Below are positions 8,737 through 18,382 of a DNA stretch of 32,041 nucleotides, in pieces; within the stretch, counting starts at the first letter, position 1; every line of letters starts with the position of its first letter. The DNA lies in the NCBI GenBank assembly GCA_021775895.1, contig JAJFGX010000111.1, forward strand, positions 1 to 32,041, written 5' to 3'. The notes below the pieces were generated by a model. The model was not told the origin of the DNA. It did not search any database and was given only the letters and a program-made list of their open reading frames with translations. A program made the translations under genes and the position numbers. Source of the stretch: Alphaproteobacteria bacterium. GTDB taxonomy: Bacteria > Pseudomonadota > Alphaproteobacteria > Micavibrionales > CSBR16-224.

Positions 8737-9735
8737 ATGAGTATGATAGAAAAACAGAGTCACCTTAACTCTACTGCCGCTTTGATGGTAGGCATTCAAA
8801 CTTTTGATGGCATGACGACACAAGATGCCTCAGCGTTTGCTAACAGCCTTGCCCAAACTTTAAAACAATTAAGAGAAAATGATATTCCTATAGTTTGGAT
8901 GGTAATAGATTCTAAAAAAGGAAATAAAGCATTAATTCCAAACAACAAACATGCATCTGATATACGAAACATAGATGAGCTTAAAGAAATTGGCTTTGAA
9001 GGATTTGATGAAGACCAATCAAATTATAAAATTTTTAGCAACTTCATACAAAAACATGGCCCCAGAGAAAATGAAGCGTTATTCCGCAAATCTTTTATGA
9101 GTGGATTGGTAGAAGAAGCAGATATAAATCATGCTAACAAAAAAGACCATCAAAAAGCATTATTGCTACAGGCTGGTGTCGTATTTCATAGTGATGAGAT
9201 AACTGGCGACTCAAAGTATTTTTATATAATAAATGAAAAAGATGCAGATATAGAGTTTTCAAAGTTCTTTAAGGGTGAAAAAACAGTACCAGAGCACCTA
9301 AGAGAAACAAACGTTCAAAACACTCTAATTATGGGACAAGTTTCTTATTACTGCATGCTAGAAACTGCAATTAGTGCTGAAGAAAAGGGATTCAACCCAA
9401 CCATTATTGATGATAGATGTCTAAGCTATGTTTTTGCACTAGATCCAACCTCTAAAAAAGAAAGTGGTACGTGTGTATGGCAAGGAACCACAGACATAAA
9501 TGGAAATCATTTGGATGAACAAGTAAATCATAGAACTAAATTAAAAGAACGTATTAATGATATTATATCAAATGAAGCTAATCAAAGGAGCTTATCTCCA
9601 GAAAAAATATCTGCGATTAAAGGTATAAAAATTATGAGGTTTAATGATGCAATGAGAAGTATTTTAGAAAACAAAGAAACTAAGATGAAAACAAATACTT
9701 CCAAAAACGATCAACACATCTCCATAAAAACATAG
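8737..9735 (+). CDS. Isochorismatase-like (cysteine hydrolase fold) protein, divergent
   Basis: 'AALMVGIQTFDGM' (beta1), 'ALFRKSFMSGL' (Lys region), 'TLIMGQVSYYCMLETAISAEEKGFNPTIIDDRC' (Cys region). Start set downstream of the promoter -10. Confidence 0.65.
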   Translation: MSMIEKQSHLNSTAALMVGIQTFDGMTTQDASAFANSLAQTLKQLRENDIPIVWMVIDSKKGNKALIPNNKHASDIRNIDELKEIGFEGFDEDQSNYKIFSNFIQKHGPRENEALFRKSFMSGLVEEADINHANKKDHQKALLLQAGVVFHSDEITGDSKYFYIINEKDADIEFSKFFKGEKTVPEHLRETNVQNTLIMGQVSYYCMLETAISAEEKGFNPTIIDDRCLSYVFALDPTSKKESGTCVWQGTTDINGNHLDEQVNHRTKLKERINDIISNEANQRSLSPEKISAIKGIKIMRFNDAMRSILENKETKMKTNTSKNDQHISIKT

Positions 9736-9766
9736 ACGACATTATTTAGTTGTTTTAGAATGCATT

Positions 9767-11347
9767 ATGTTGCAAACATCAGAAAATATAAAATCTATCG
9801 CTACAGAGAAAAATGCAGAGCCTAAATGCTTTGATGTTCTAGTTATTGGTGGCGGTATTAACGGGGCTGGAATAGCTAGAGATTCAGCTGGTCGTGGTTT
9901 ATCTGTACTAATTTGTGAGAAAAATGACTGGGCAAGTGCTACATCTTCTGCCAGCACAAAATTAATCCACGGTGGCCTACGTTATTTAGAGCATTACGAA
10001 TTTAATCTAGTTAAATCTGCATTAATTGAAAGAGAAGTACTCTATAATTCTGCACCGCATATAATTTATCCAATGCGTTTTGTACTACCTCATGATAAAA
10101 CTCAGCGTCCAAAGTGGATGATACGTGCTGGACTGTTTTTATATGATAATTTAGGCTCAAAATATAGGCACAATGTATTTGAGAAATCTCATGCCATATC
10201 TTTAAAAGACCACCCGCTACACAACCAATTTAAAACTGGTTTTGTCTATACTGATTGCTTTGCCGATGATGCTAGGCTAGTTTTAAGTAATGTAATTGAT
10301 GCAAGTGAGAAAGGGGCAATCACTTTATCTAATACAGAATGTGTCCAAATAACGCCTGACAATGAAACAAATCTATGGACTGTTACCCTCTCACATAAAG
10401 CACCGCAATCTAAACGGAGTAAAAAATATACTATTCAAGCAAAAGCAATAGTTAATGCCGCAGGACAATGGGTAAATAACACATTAACTGACAACTTAGA
10501 TGGCTTCAAAAAGAAACACAAAATTCGCTTAGTTAAGGGCAGTCATATTGTAGTGCCTCGCCTTTACAATGGAAAACATGCATATATATTACAGAATGAT
10601 GATAAACGTATTGTTTTTACCATTCCATATCAAAAAAATTACACTTTAATTGGCACAACAGATATCACAATACCTTCTGAAGCTAATAAAGAGGGAAACC
10701 CTGAAATTTCCGAACAAGAAAAAGACTATTTATGCTCCGTAGTTAATCGCTATTTCACCAATGCAATCACTACAAGTGATATTGTTTGGAGCTATAGCGG
10801 AGTGCGTCCATTATTAGATGATGGTGAAGATAGTGCCTCAGATGTTACAAGAGATTATGATTTAGACTTATCATACCATAAAGACCTCCCAATCTTATCT
10901 ATTTATGGTGGAAAAATCACAACTTTCCGCAAATTATCTGAGCAAGTCGTAGATAAATTATCTGATGATATTTTCCCAGATAAAACTCTAAAACCATGGA
11001 CACAGAATGCTATTCTTGCTGGTGGGGATTTATCTGGTACTGCAAATTTTGAGACATTTTTAAGTACTCTAAAACTAGAATTTGATTGGCTACCAGAAAA
11101 ACTTGTTGATAGATATGCCCATGCATATGGCAGTCGTACACGTTTATTATTAAAAAACTGTCACCGTATAGAAGATATGGGTGAAAACTTTGGTGATAAT
11201 ATTTATTCACAAGAAATTACTTATCTACAAAACCATGAAGATGCAACAACCATAGAAGACATTTTATGGAGACGCTCAAAACTTGGTCTGCATATAACAA
11301 CAGAAACAAAAAATAAAATTGAGAATTTCTTAAAGAAAAAGGCATAA
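9767..11347 (+). CDS. glpD: Glycerol-3-phosphate dehydrogenase (FAD)
   Basis: 'DVLVIGGGINGAGIARDSAGRGLSVLICEKNDWASATSSASTKLIHGGLRYLEHYEFNLV', 'YGGKITTFRKLSE'. Confidence 0.96.
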   Translation: MLQTSENIKSIATEKNAEPKCFDVLVIGGGINGAGIARDSAGRGLSVLICEKNDWASATSSASTKLIHGGLRYLEHYEFNLVKSALIEREVLYNSAPHIIYPMRFVLPHDKTQRPKWMIRAGLFLYDNLGSKYRHNVFEKSHAISLKDHPLHNQFKTGFVYTDCFADDARLVLSNVIDASEKGAITLSNTECVQITPDNETNLWTVTLSHKAPQSKRSKKYTIQAKAIVNAAGQWVNNTLTDNLDGFKKKHKIRLVKGSHIVVPRLYNGKHAYILQNDDKRIVFTIPYQKNYTLIGTTDITIPSEANKEGNPEISEQEKDYLCSVVNRYFTNAITTSDIVWSYSGVRPLLDDGEDSASDVTRDYDLDLSYHKDLPILSIYGGKITTFRKLSEQVVDKLSDDIFPDKTLKPWTQNAILAGGDLSGTANFETFLSTLKLEFDWLPEKLVDRYAHAYGSRTRLLLKNCHRIEDMGENFGDNIYSQEITYLQNHEDATTIEDILWRRSKLGLHITTETKNKIENFLKKKA

Positions 11348-11350
11348 TTA

Positions 11351-12829
11351 ATGAGAAAATATATACTAGCAATAGACCAAGGCACGACTAGTAGCAGAGC
11401 AATAATTTTTGATGAACATGCACAAACAGTCTCATTTAGTCAGAAAGATGTAAATTTACACTACCCTAATAATGGCTGGGTTGAGCAAGATGCTCATGAT
11501 ATTTGGAAAAGCGTTAAACATGTTTGTCAGAAAGCCTTAGAAAAAGCGAGTTTAAAACCAACTGATATATCGGCTATTGGTATAGCAAACCAGCGAGAAA
11601 CTATTGTTCTATGGGACAAAGAAACTGGCGATATTATAAAATCTGTAATTGTCTGGCAAGATAGACGTACAGCCGATTACTGCCGTGAATTAAAAGAACA
11701 AGGGCTTGAAAGCACTTTTCAAAAGAAAACAGGCTTGCTGCTTGATCCTTATTTTTCAGGCACAAAACTACGTTGGTTATTACAAAACACTCCTAATGCA
11801 ATGGCTAAAGCCAAAAAAGGAGAGCTTATATGTGGCACAATTGATACGTATTTACTGTGGAAAATGACTGGAGGCACTGTGCATGCTACAGATGCAACGA
11901 ATGCCTCAAGAACTCTATTATATAATATTATCAAGCATGAATGGGATAATGAGCTGTTAGATATATTGGAAATTCCAAAAGAAATACTGCCAGAAATAAA
12001 AGATAATAGTTGCCTATTTGGCGAGACAACAAAAGATTTTCTTGGTGCATCAATTCCAATCACAGGAATGGCTGGCGATCAACAGGCAGCAATGATTGGT
12101 CAAGCTTGTTTTGAAGTAGGTATGATGAAAAGTACATACGGCACAGGTTGCTTTGCATTAATCAATATTGGCGATAAATTTAAAATTTCAAAAAACAAAC
12201 TACTAACTACCGTAGCATACCAACTGAATGGTAAAACAACCTATGCGATTGAAGGTTCGATATTTATTGCGGGTGCCGCAATACAATGGCTACGTGATGG
12301 ATTAAAAATCATTGAGAATGCTTCAAAAACAGAAGAAATAGCAGCAAGAATATCCGATAATGGTGGCGTTTACATGGTACCAGCCTTTACAGGACTTGGA
12401 GCGCCCTATTGGGATCCTAATGCAAGAGGTGCAATCTTTGGTATAACTAGAGACACAACAACAGACCATATTATTCGTGCAGCATTAGAAGCTCAAGGTT
12501 ACCAAACAAAAGACCTAATATCTGCAATGATTGAAGATAGTGGACAACAAATTAATGAAATACGTGTTGATGGAGGTATGGTTGAAAATAATTGGATATG
12601 CCAGTTTTTAGCTGATATTACAAATAATACAGTTAACAGACCACAAATCATTGAAACTACAGCTTTGGGAGTGGCATACCTTGCTGGACTCCATGTCGGA
12701 ATATATAGCTCTTTAAGGCAAATTTCTAATAATTGGCAAATGTCCCGTAGCTTTAAGCCAGATATGATAGATAGCGAACGCGCGGAACTCTATAATGGCT
12801 GGAAAGATGCCGTCAAGCGGGTTTTATAA
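11351..12829 (+). CDS. glpK: Glycerol kinase
   Basis: 'ILAIDQGTTSSRAIIFD', 'GWVEQDAHDIW', 'GIANQRETIVLWDKETG', 'VDGGMVENNWICQFLADI'. Confidence 0.97.
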   Translation: MRKYILAIDQGTTSSRAIIFDEHAQTVSFSQKDVNLHYPNNGWVEQDAHDIWKSVKHVCQKALEKASLKPTDISAIGIANQRETIVLWDKETGDIIKSVIVWQDRRTADYCRELKEQGLESTFQKKTGLLLDPYFSGTKLRWLLQNTPNAMAKAKKGELICGTIDTYLLWKMTGGTVHATDATNASRTLLYNIIKHEWDNELLDILEIPKEILPEIKDNSCLFGETTKDFLGASIPITGMAGDQQAAMIGQACFEVGMMKSTYGTGCFALINIGDKFKISKNKLLTTVAYQLNGKTTYAIEGSIFIAGAAIQWLRDGLKIIENASKTEEIAARISDNGGVYMVPAFTGLGAPYWDPNARGAIFGITRDTTTDHIIRAALEAQGYQTKDLISAMIEDSGQQINEIRVDGGMVENNWICQFLADITNNTVNRPQIIETTALGVAYLAGLHVGIYSSLRQISNNWQMSRSFKPDMIDSERAELYNGWKDAVKRVL

Positions 12830-13468
12830 ATTTGGCATATTCGGCTTTTTTGGTCGTTTCTTCTCATCTCTATTAACTGCAGATACCCCTAAGAAACCAA
12901 GCGCTAAAATTGATAAAGCAGTTTTTAATGCTGCATCATCATTTTTTAGATGTGTCTCATGCATACATGCATTTATATCTAGGCTTGCCTGACTTTTATC
13001 TGATGAATAAGTTGCAGCTATACACTCATCTAGCATTCCTGCATCTACCGATGGCTGATAGTCATATTTATAGGAAGCAATGCGATTAACAGGATTATTA
13101 ACATACTCTAACAATGTTTCAAATTGGCTTTCACTTATTGCAGCCCCCTGCTCTGTCGAGCCTTGCGTATATAAATTAGTCAATACTTGCCTAGTATCAT
13201 CATCAAGTTTTGATGTATCTCCACCATTTAGTTCAAGCGATGTTCTTGTTGACTGTAAAGCACTAAATTGTTCTGTTAATGACTGATAAACCTCTGCTTG
13301 CTGTGCATTACCAATTTCATCTGGTGTTTCTGTAAGAGTATTCTCCACAGTCTGACCTGCTGCAAATCCTAATATTACAACACTACAAAACAATGCAGCC
13401 ATTTTTAAACTTTGCAAACTTGCTTGATTCATATTTTCTTCTGTTGTTTCATCTTTTGCTAATCCCAT
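12824..13468 (-). CDS. Hypothetical protein with two predicted TM segments and an intervening domain
   Basis: 214 aa; hydrophobic 'MAALFCSVVILGFAAG' and 'ALSILALGFLGVSAV', two Cys (DECIAATY / INACMHET) between them; RBS AAGGAG upstream. Confidence 0.6.
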   Translation of the reverse strand: MGLAKDETTEENMNQASLQSLKMAALFCSVVILGFAAGQTVENTLTETPDEIGNAQQAEVYQSLTEQFSALQSTRTSLELNGGDTSKLDDDTRQVLTNLYTQGSTEQGAAISESQFETLLEYVNNPVNRIASYKYDYQPSVDAGMLDECIAATYSSDKSQASLDINACMHETHLKNDDAALKTALSILALGFLGVSAVNRDEKKRPKKPNMPNL

Positions 13469-13554
13469 AACTATCTCCTTGTAATTTTATTATCATCAGC
13501 TACTATTATACAATAACTTTAATAATATGTCAACGACAGATATGGGAAATAAAA

Positions 13555-14631
13555 ATGGCTACATATACAGCAATAGGTATGATGAGCGGCACATCAATGG
13601 ACGGTTTAGATGCCTCTGTTATACGCACTGATGGCGAGAATATAGTTGAAGTTATAGATCACTTTATAATTCCCTATGACCCTGCTTTTCATCAAGCTCT
13701 AAAATTAGCAATTAAAAGCCAAGACAAAGAAAAAATTGCTGTAATGGAAGATGTACTTACACGCATGCATGTTTTATCTGTTGAAAGTTTACTCGCAAAA
13801 ACAGGACTTGATAGGACAGAGATTAATGTAATTGGCATGCATGGGCAAACTATTCATCATGCTCCAGACAAGGGCGAAACATGGCAAATTGGCGACGGGC
13901 AAATGTTAGCTGACATGACGGGCATTAATGTTGTTAATGACTTTAGGCAAGCTGATGTTAAGGCTGGTGGGCAAGGAGCGCCTTTAGTACCAATTTACCA
14001 TAGAGCAATTACCTCAAAACTCGAAAAACCTATTATATTGCTAAATATTGGCGGTATAGCAAATATTACTTGGATTAATGGGCAGGGACAAATGCTAGCC
14101 TGCGATACTGGAATGGGCAACGCTCTACTAAATGATTGGATACATGAAAAAACAGGTGCAATGTATGACAACAATGGAGATATATCTGCTAAAGGTACTA
14201 TCAATCAGGTAATTCTTGAGCAATTACTATCTCACCCATTCTTTTCAGAATTACCGCCAAAATCACTTGATAGAGAGGCTTTTAATCTTACTTCATTATC
14301 AGAACTATCCCTAGAAGATGGAGCTGCAACATTAGTGGAGTTTACAGTTGAGGCAATCTATAAAATTATGAGTTTACTGCCAGAACCTCCTAAAGAATGG
14401 CTGGTATGTGGTGGTGGCAGGCATAATAAATATATGATGCAACGCCTGCAAGAACGCTTATCCTCCCCTGTAACCCCAATAGAAAAAATTGGCTATAATG
14501 GTGATACTCTGGAGGCTGAAGCCTTCGCCTATATGGCAGTTAAGCATCTAAAAAAACTGCCGATTAGCTTCACTGGCACAACTGGAGTTTTAGAGCCAAC
14601 ATGCGGAGGAAAATTATATCATAACCATTAA
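13555..14631 (+). CDS. anmK: Anhydro-N-acetylmuramic acid kinase
   Basis: 'AIGMMSGTSMDGLDASVIRTDG', 'GMHGQTIHHAPD', 'NIGGIANITW', 'CDTGMGNALLNDW'. Confidence 0.95.
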   Translation: MATYTAIGMMSGTSMDGLDASVIRTDGENIVEVIDHFIIPYDPAFHQALKLAIKSQDKEKIAVMEDVLTRMHVLSVESLLAKTGLDRTEINVIGMHGQTIHHAPDKGETWQIGDGQMLADMTGINVVNDFRQADVKAGGQGAPLVPIYHRAITSKLEKPIILLNIGGIANITWINGQGQMLACDTGMGNALLNDWIHEKTGAMYDNNGDISAKGTINQVILEQLLSHPFFSELPPKSLDREAFNLTSLSELSLEDGAATLVEFTVEAIYKIMSLLPEPPKEWLVCGGGRHNKYMMQRLQERLSSPVTPIEKIGYNGDTLEAEAFAYMAVKHLKKLPISFTGTTGVLEPTCGGKLYHNH

Positions 14632-17126
14632 TGAAAATGACTATACTTGCCAAAAACAAAAGAACAAGCTACTATATAAAGAATACAAATTCTTGTGTTT
14701 TCACATTTTTGGAAAGTTATATGAGCAATACAGCACGTTCTTACGTAGTTAAGAGTAAAAGCAGAAAAAATAAAACTGATTTTTTACCAGAACATTTTAG
14801 AGTGTTCTTATCTTCTAAAGCTATTGATATTCTGGGTGTATTACTTTGTGTCCTTGGGTTGATTTTTGCTCTATGTTTAGGTAGTTACAGCCCAACAGAT
14901 CCATCATTAAATAGTGCAACAACCATAGATGAAGTGCATAACTTATTAGGACATAGTGGTGCTTATATTGCTGATATATTCCTCCAAAGCTTTGGCATTG
15001 TGTCAATCATATTTCCTTTAGTATTTATCATGTCTGGCTGGCGTATTTTAATGCGTTACGCTCTACCAAAATTATGGTCGAGAGTTACAGCATTAATAAT
15101 TGGAACTATAGGTCTATCCGTAGCTTTTTCTAGTATACCTCCTATCTTTGAAGTATTACCTGAAGTTCATACTGGTGGCAGTGTAGGCATAGTTGTCTTG
15201 AACACTTTAACAGACACAGTCCAGTCTTTTGGAATTAATCCAATCCTACCAATATTTGGGGGTATTGGTGCAATATTAGCCATATTTTGCTTAAGCTATG
15301 CCATAGGAATGAGCTGGCAACATTGGCTACTCATAATTTATAAAGTAGCATCTTCTGCTTATCATGTTTTATTATTTTCTTTTAGAGTTACTTATTCATC
15401 TATTGCAAAAATAATGCGTTTTAGCGGTAAAACAGAAGGTGGAATAAAACCAAAGAAGAAACGTAGCTCTCTAAAAAAACTTACAGAAAGCAACAATATT
15501 AATAGACTGCAAATACCTGCCGTTGTTAAAGAAAGAGAAGTTAAAGAAATTAAACAAAGCTCCAGAGTATCAAAAGAACAACAACCAGAACTACTTCTAA
15601 ACCAAGAAGAATGGTTATTGCCTACTCTTAATTTATTAGATGAGCCACCAACACAAAAGAATGCATCATATAGCCCTGCTTCACTACAACGTAATGCCGA
15701 ACTACTACAAAATGTACTTAATGACTTTGGAGTAGAAGGAAGTATTGTTGCAATTAATCCCGGCCCTATTGTCACTCTTTATGAACTAGAGCCTGCACCT
15801 GGAACAAAATCATCAAGAATTATTAACTTGGCTGATGATATAGCCAGATCAATGAGTACAACAACTGTCCGTGTTGCCGTTATTCCTGGTAAAAATGCTA
15901 TTGGTATTGAATTGCCGAATGCTAATAGAGAAATGGTATTCTTGAAAGAGCTACTATCATCAGAAGAATACGAAAAAACCACAGCAAAACTACCCATAGT
16001 TTTAGGAAAAAATATTGGTGGTCAACCAGTAATTGCTGATTTATCCAAGATGCCGCACTTATTAGTTGCTGGAACTACAGGCTCTGGTAAATCTGTTGGT
16101 ATTAATACAATAATCCTATCTCTGCTATATAAGCTATCACCAGAACAGTGTCGCTTAATCATGATTGATCCTAAAATGCTTGAGCTTTCTGTTTATGATG
16201 ATATTCCTCATTTACTTACTTCTGTTGTAACAGAGCCGCATAAAGCTGTAACAGCTCTTAAATGGGCAGTTGGTGAGATGGAAGATCGCTACCGCTCAAT
16301 GTCAAAACTCGGTGTGCGTAACCTTGATGGTTTTAATAACCGTATTAAAGAGGCTCAAAAAACAGGCGAAGTCCTAATGAACCGTGTGCAAACAGGTTTT
16401 GACCATGAAACAGGTAGACCAGTGTTTGAAGAACAGCCAATACCTTTAGTTGAAATGCCTTATATAGTCATTATTGTAGATGAATTTGCCGATTTAATGC
16501 TAGTTGCCGGCAAAGAAGTTGAAAGCTGTATTCAGCGTCTAGCACAAATGGCAAGAGCAGCAGGTATTCACCTAATAATGGCAACACAACGTCCTTCTGT
16601 AGATGTGATTACTGGTGTTATTAAGGCAAACTTTCCAACTCGTATAAGTTTTCAAGTTACATCAAAAATTGATAGTCGTACAATTCTGGGGGAAAATGGA
16701 GCAGAGCAATTATTAGGTCGTGGTGACATGTTATTTATGCCATCGGGTGAAAAAATAAAACGTGTACATGGGCCTTTTGTTGATGATGCAGAGGTAGAAC
16801 AAGTAGTAAGCTTCCTAAAAGAACAAGGCGAACCTGAATATATAGATAGTGTAACCACTTGTTCTGATAGTGATGGTGACGACATATTCAAGGGTATTGC
16901 TGCAAATAACCGTGATGGATATGATGAGCTTTACGATCAAGCTCTTTCTTTGATATTGCGAGAACAGAAAGCCTCAACAAGCTTTGTTCAACGCCACTTA
17001 CAAATAGGCTATAATCGTGCTGCACGCATTATTGAGCAAATGGAGCGTGATGGTATTATCAGCTCTGCCAACCATGTTGGTAAACGCACAATCCTAATGG
17101 AAGACCACACGGGCGAATTTGAATAA
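14631..17126 (+). CDS. ftsK: DNA translocase FtsK
   Basis: N-terminal TM region, 'HLLVAGTTGSGKSVGINTIILSLLY', 'VIIVDEFADLMLVAGKEVE', 'MATQRPSVDVITGVIKANFPTRISFQV', C-terminal gamma winged helix. ATG 14721 (MSNTARS) is a likely true start. Confidence 0.95.
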   Translation: MKMTILAKNKRTSYYIKNTNSCVFTFLESYMSNTARSYVVKSKSRKNKTDFLPEHFRVFLSSKAIDILGVLLCVLGLIFALCLGSYSPTDPSLNSATTIDEVHNLLGHSGAYIADIFLQSFGIVSIIFPLVFIMSGWRILMRYALPKLWSRVTALIIGTIGLSVAFSSIPPIFEVLPEVHTGGSVGIVVLNTLTDTVQSFGINPILPIFGGIGAILAIFCLSYAIGMSWQHWLLIIYKVASSAYHVLLFSFRVTYSSIAKIMRFSGKTEGGIKPKKKRSSLKKLTESNNINRLQIPAVVKEREVKEIKQSSRVSKEQQPELLLNQEEWLLPTLNLLDEPPTQKNASYSPASLQRNAELLQNVLNDFGVEGSIVAINPGPIVTLYELEPAPGTKSSRIINLADDIARSMSTTTVRVAVIPGKNAIGIELPNANREMVFLKELLSSEEYEKTTAKLPIVLGKNIGGQPVIADLSKMPHLLVAGTTGSGKSVGINTIILSLLYKLSPEQCRLIMIDPKMLELSVYDDIPHLLTSVVTEPHKAVTALKWAVGEMEDRYRSMSKLGVRNLDGFNNRIKEAQKTGEVLMNRVQTGFDHETGRPVFEEQPIPLVEMPYIVIIVDEFADLMLVAGKEVESCIQRLAQMARAAGIHLIMATQRPSVDVITGVIKANFPTRISFQVTSKIDSRTILGENGAEQLLGRGDMLFMPSGEKIKRVHGPFVDDAEVEQVVSFLKEQGEPEYIDSVTTCSDSDGDDIFKGIAANNRDGYDELYDQALSLILREQKASTSFVQRHLQIGYNRAARIIEQMERDGIISSANHVGKRTILMEDHTGEFE

Positions 17127-18256
17127 TTATATCTTTGGTCTTTTTGCACTAGGTTGCCTAGATTTAGTGGCTTCTATCAACTGTTCTGGATTTTTATGAT
17201 CCATATGCTTAGCCATAGGTTCAGGAGCTTTCGCAAACTTACTAGTTACACTACCTACAACATTATCAACAGCTTTCATTATACTGTTTCCAATACTAGC
17301 TAAAGTAATTTCTTGAGATTCAGGTATCCTATCTTTAGGGATTATAATCTTATGTGTACCAAGTTCTATGCCCTCAATCCGCTTTAAAGAAATAGTGTCA
17401 TCTATCCCAAGGTCTGCAAGATTGCTACGGCTATAAGTATCTGGAACTGTGATAACCAAGCTACCATCATCATCGTACTGAAGACCTTTAACATTGCCCA
17501 TTCCAAGAGTGGTTTGTATTTCTGCAAACTCCATACGGTTATTTAAACTTCCTTGAGTTGAAACAGGTTCTTGTTGTGATGGTTCTTGTATATCTACTTT
17601 ATTGCCTGAATTATTCATATCTACAACGCCATTTCTTACACTAACCTGATTATCTTTTCCATTTTCAAGACGCATTAATGCAGCAACAGGCTTGCCTTCA
17701 CTACCATATGCAATAGACTCTCCTTCCATAGTGCTAGCTATATCTTCCAAAGATTTTCCTTGCCTCAATCCTTGCACTAAAATTTTTGACTGTTGCTCTA
17801 TATTATAGCCTTGAATAGGGTCTTGTGGTGTACCATCAGAATTCCATGTTCCAGTTCCACTTCCCCATCCTCTTTCTTTATCCAGAAATAAATTCTCATT
17901 TCCTCCGATAGCATAAACTTCCCAACCCTGCTCCATCAATTCATTAACAGTTTTTTTACTACCACCAACTTGGCTTGTTTCACCAAGCCTATAAGGATCA
18001 ACTGTCCAATTTCCAACGTCAGACTGAACTATATATGCGGATTCACAACCTGACTTCCTTGAAAATCAGAGCTACCGCTTACATTTCCAGCAGAACTAGG
18101 TGTAACATCAGAAATACCAGATAGTGTATGTATATTTCCTGTTTTAGGATTGACCATAACAACAAAACCTGTTCCTGACCCTAGACTAGAAGTATCAATT
18201 TCCATTCCTGAGCTTTTAATTAAAATACTATCTCCAGTAATGCTGTTATCTGACAT
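17127..18256 (-). pseudogene. Hypothetical gene split into two frames by a 2-bp difference at an ATATATA tract (ORFs 18029..18256 and 17127..~18030)
   Basis: Upstream ORF ends '...QVVNPHI*' (CCG CAT ATA TAG). The downstream frame is open through the junction, 'AYIVQSDVGNWTVDPYRLGETSQVGGSKKTVNELMEQGWEVYA...'. Removing one TA gives continuous '...QVVNPHIVQSDVGNWTVDPY...'. Confidence 0.6.
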
Positions 18257-18382
18257 ATGAATCCCCTTAAACTTAACAATAAATTTTAATTACTTGATTA
18301 TGATTATATATAATAAAGGTTAATGAATTATAAAAACTAACTCTTCCAAACTGAGTATTCTTTTTGTAAGTCACGGTAGTTT

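Noticed and set aside
9742-16891. ORFs 9742..9957, 11010..11210, 11749..12063, 12795..12992, 13080..13286, 13995..14204, 14821..15006, 15392..15775, 15779..15997, 16652..16891
   Set aside because: All lie opposite or out of frame with strongly supported genes (glpD, glpK, 12824 ORF, anmK, ftsK).
17127-18256. Programmed -1 ribosomal frameshift at the ATATATA site
   Set aside because: No X_XXY_YYZ heptamer at the junction; indel, slippage or sequencing error is simpler. Kept as a two-frame gene instead.
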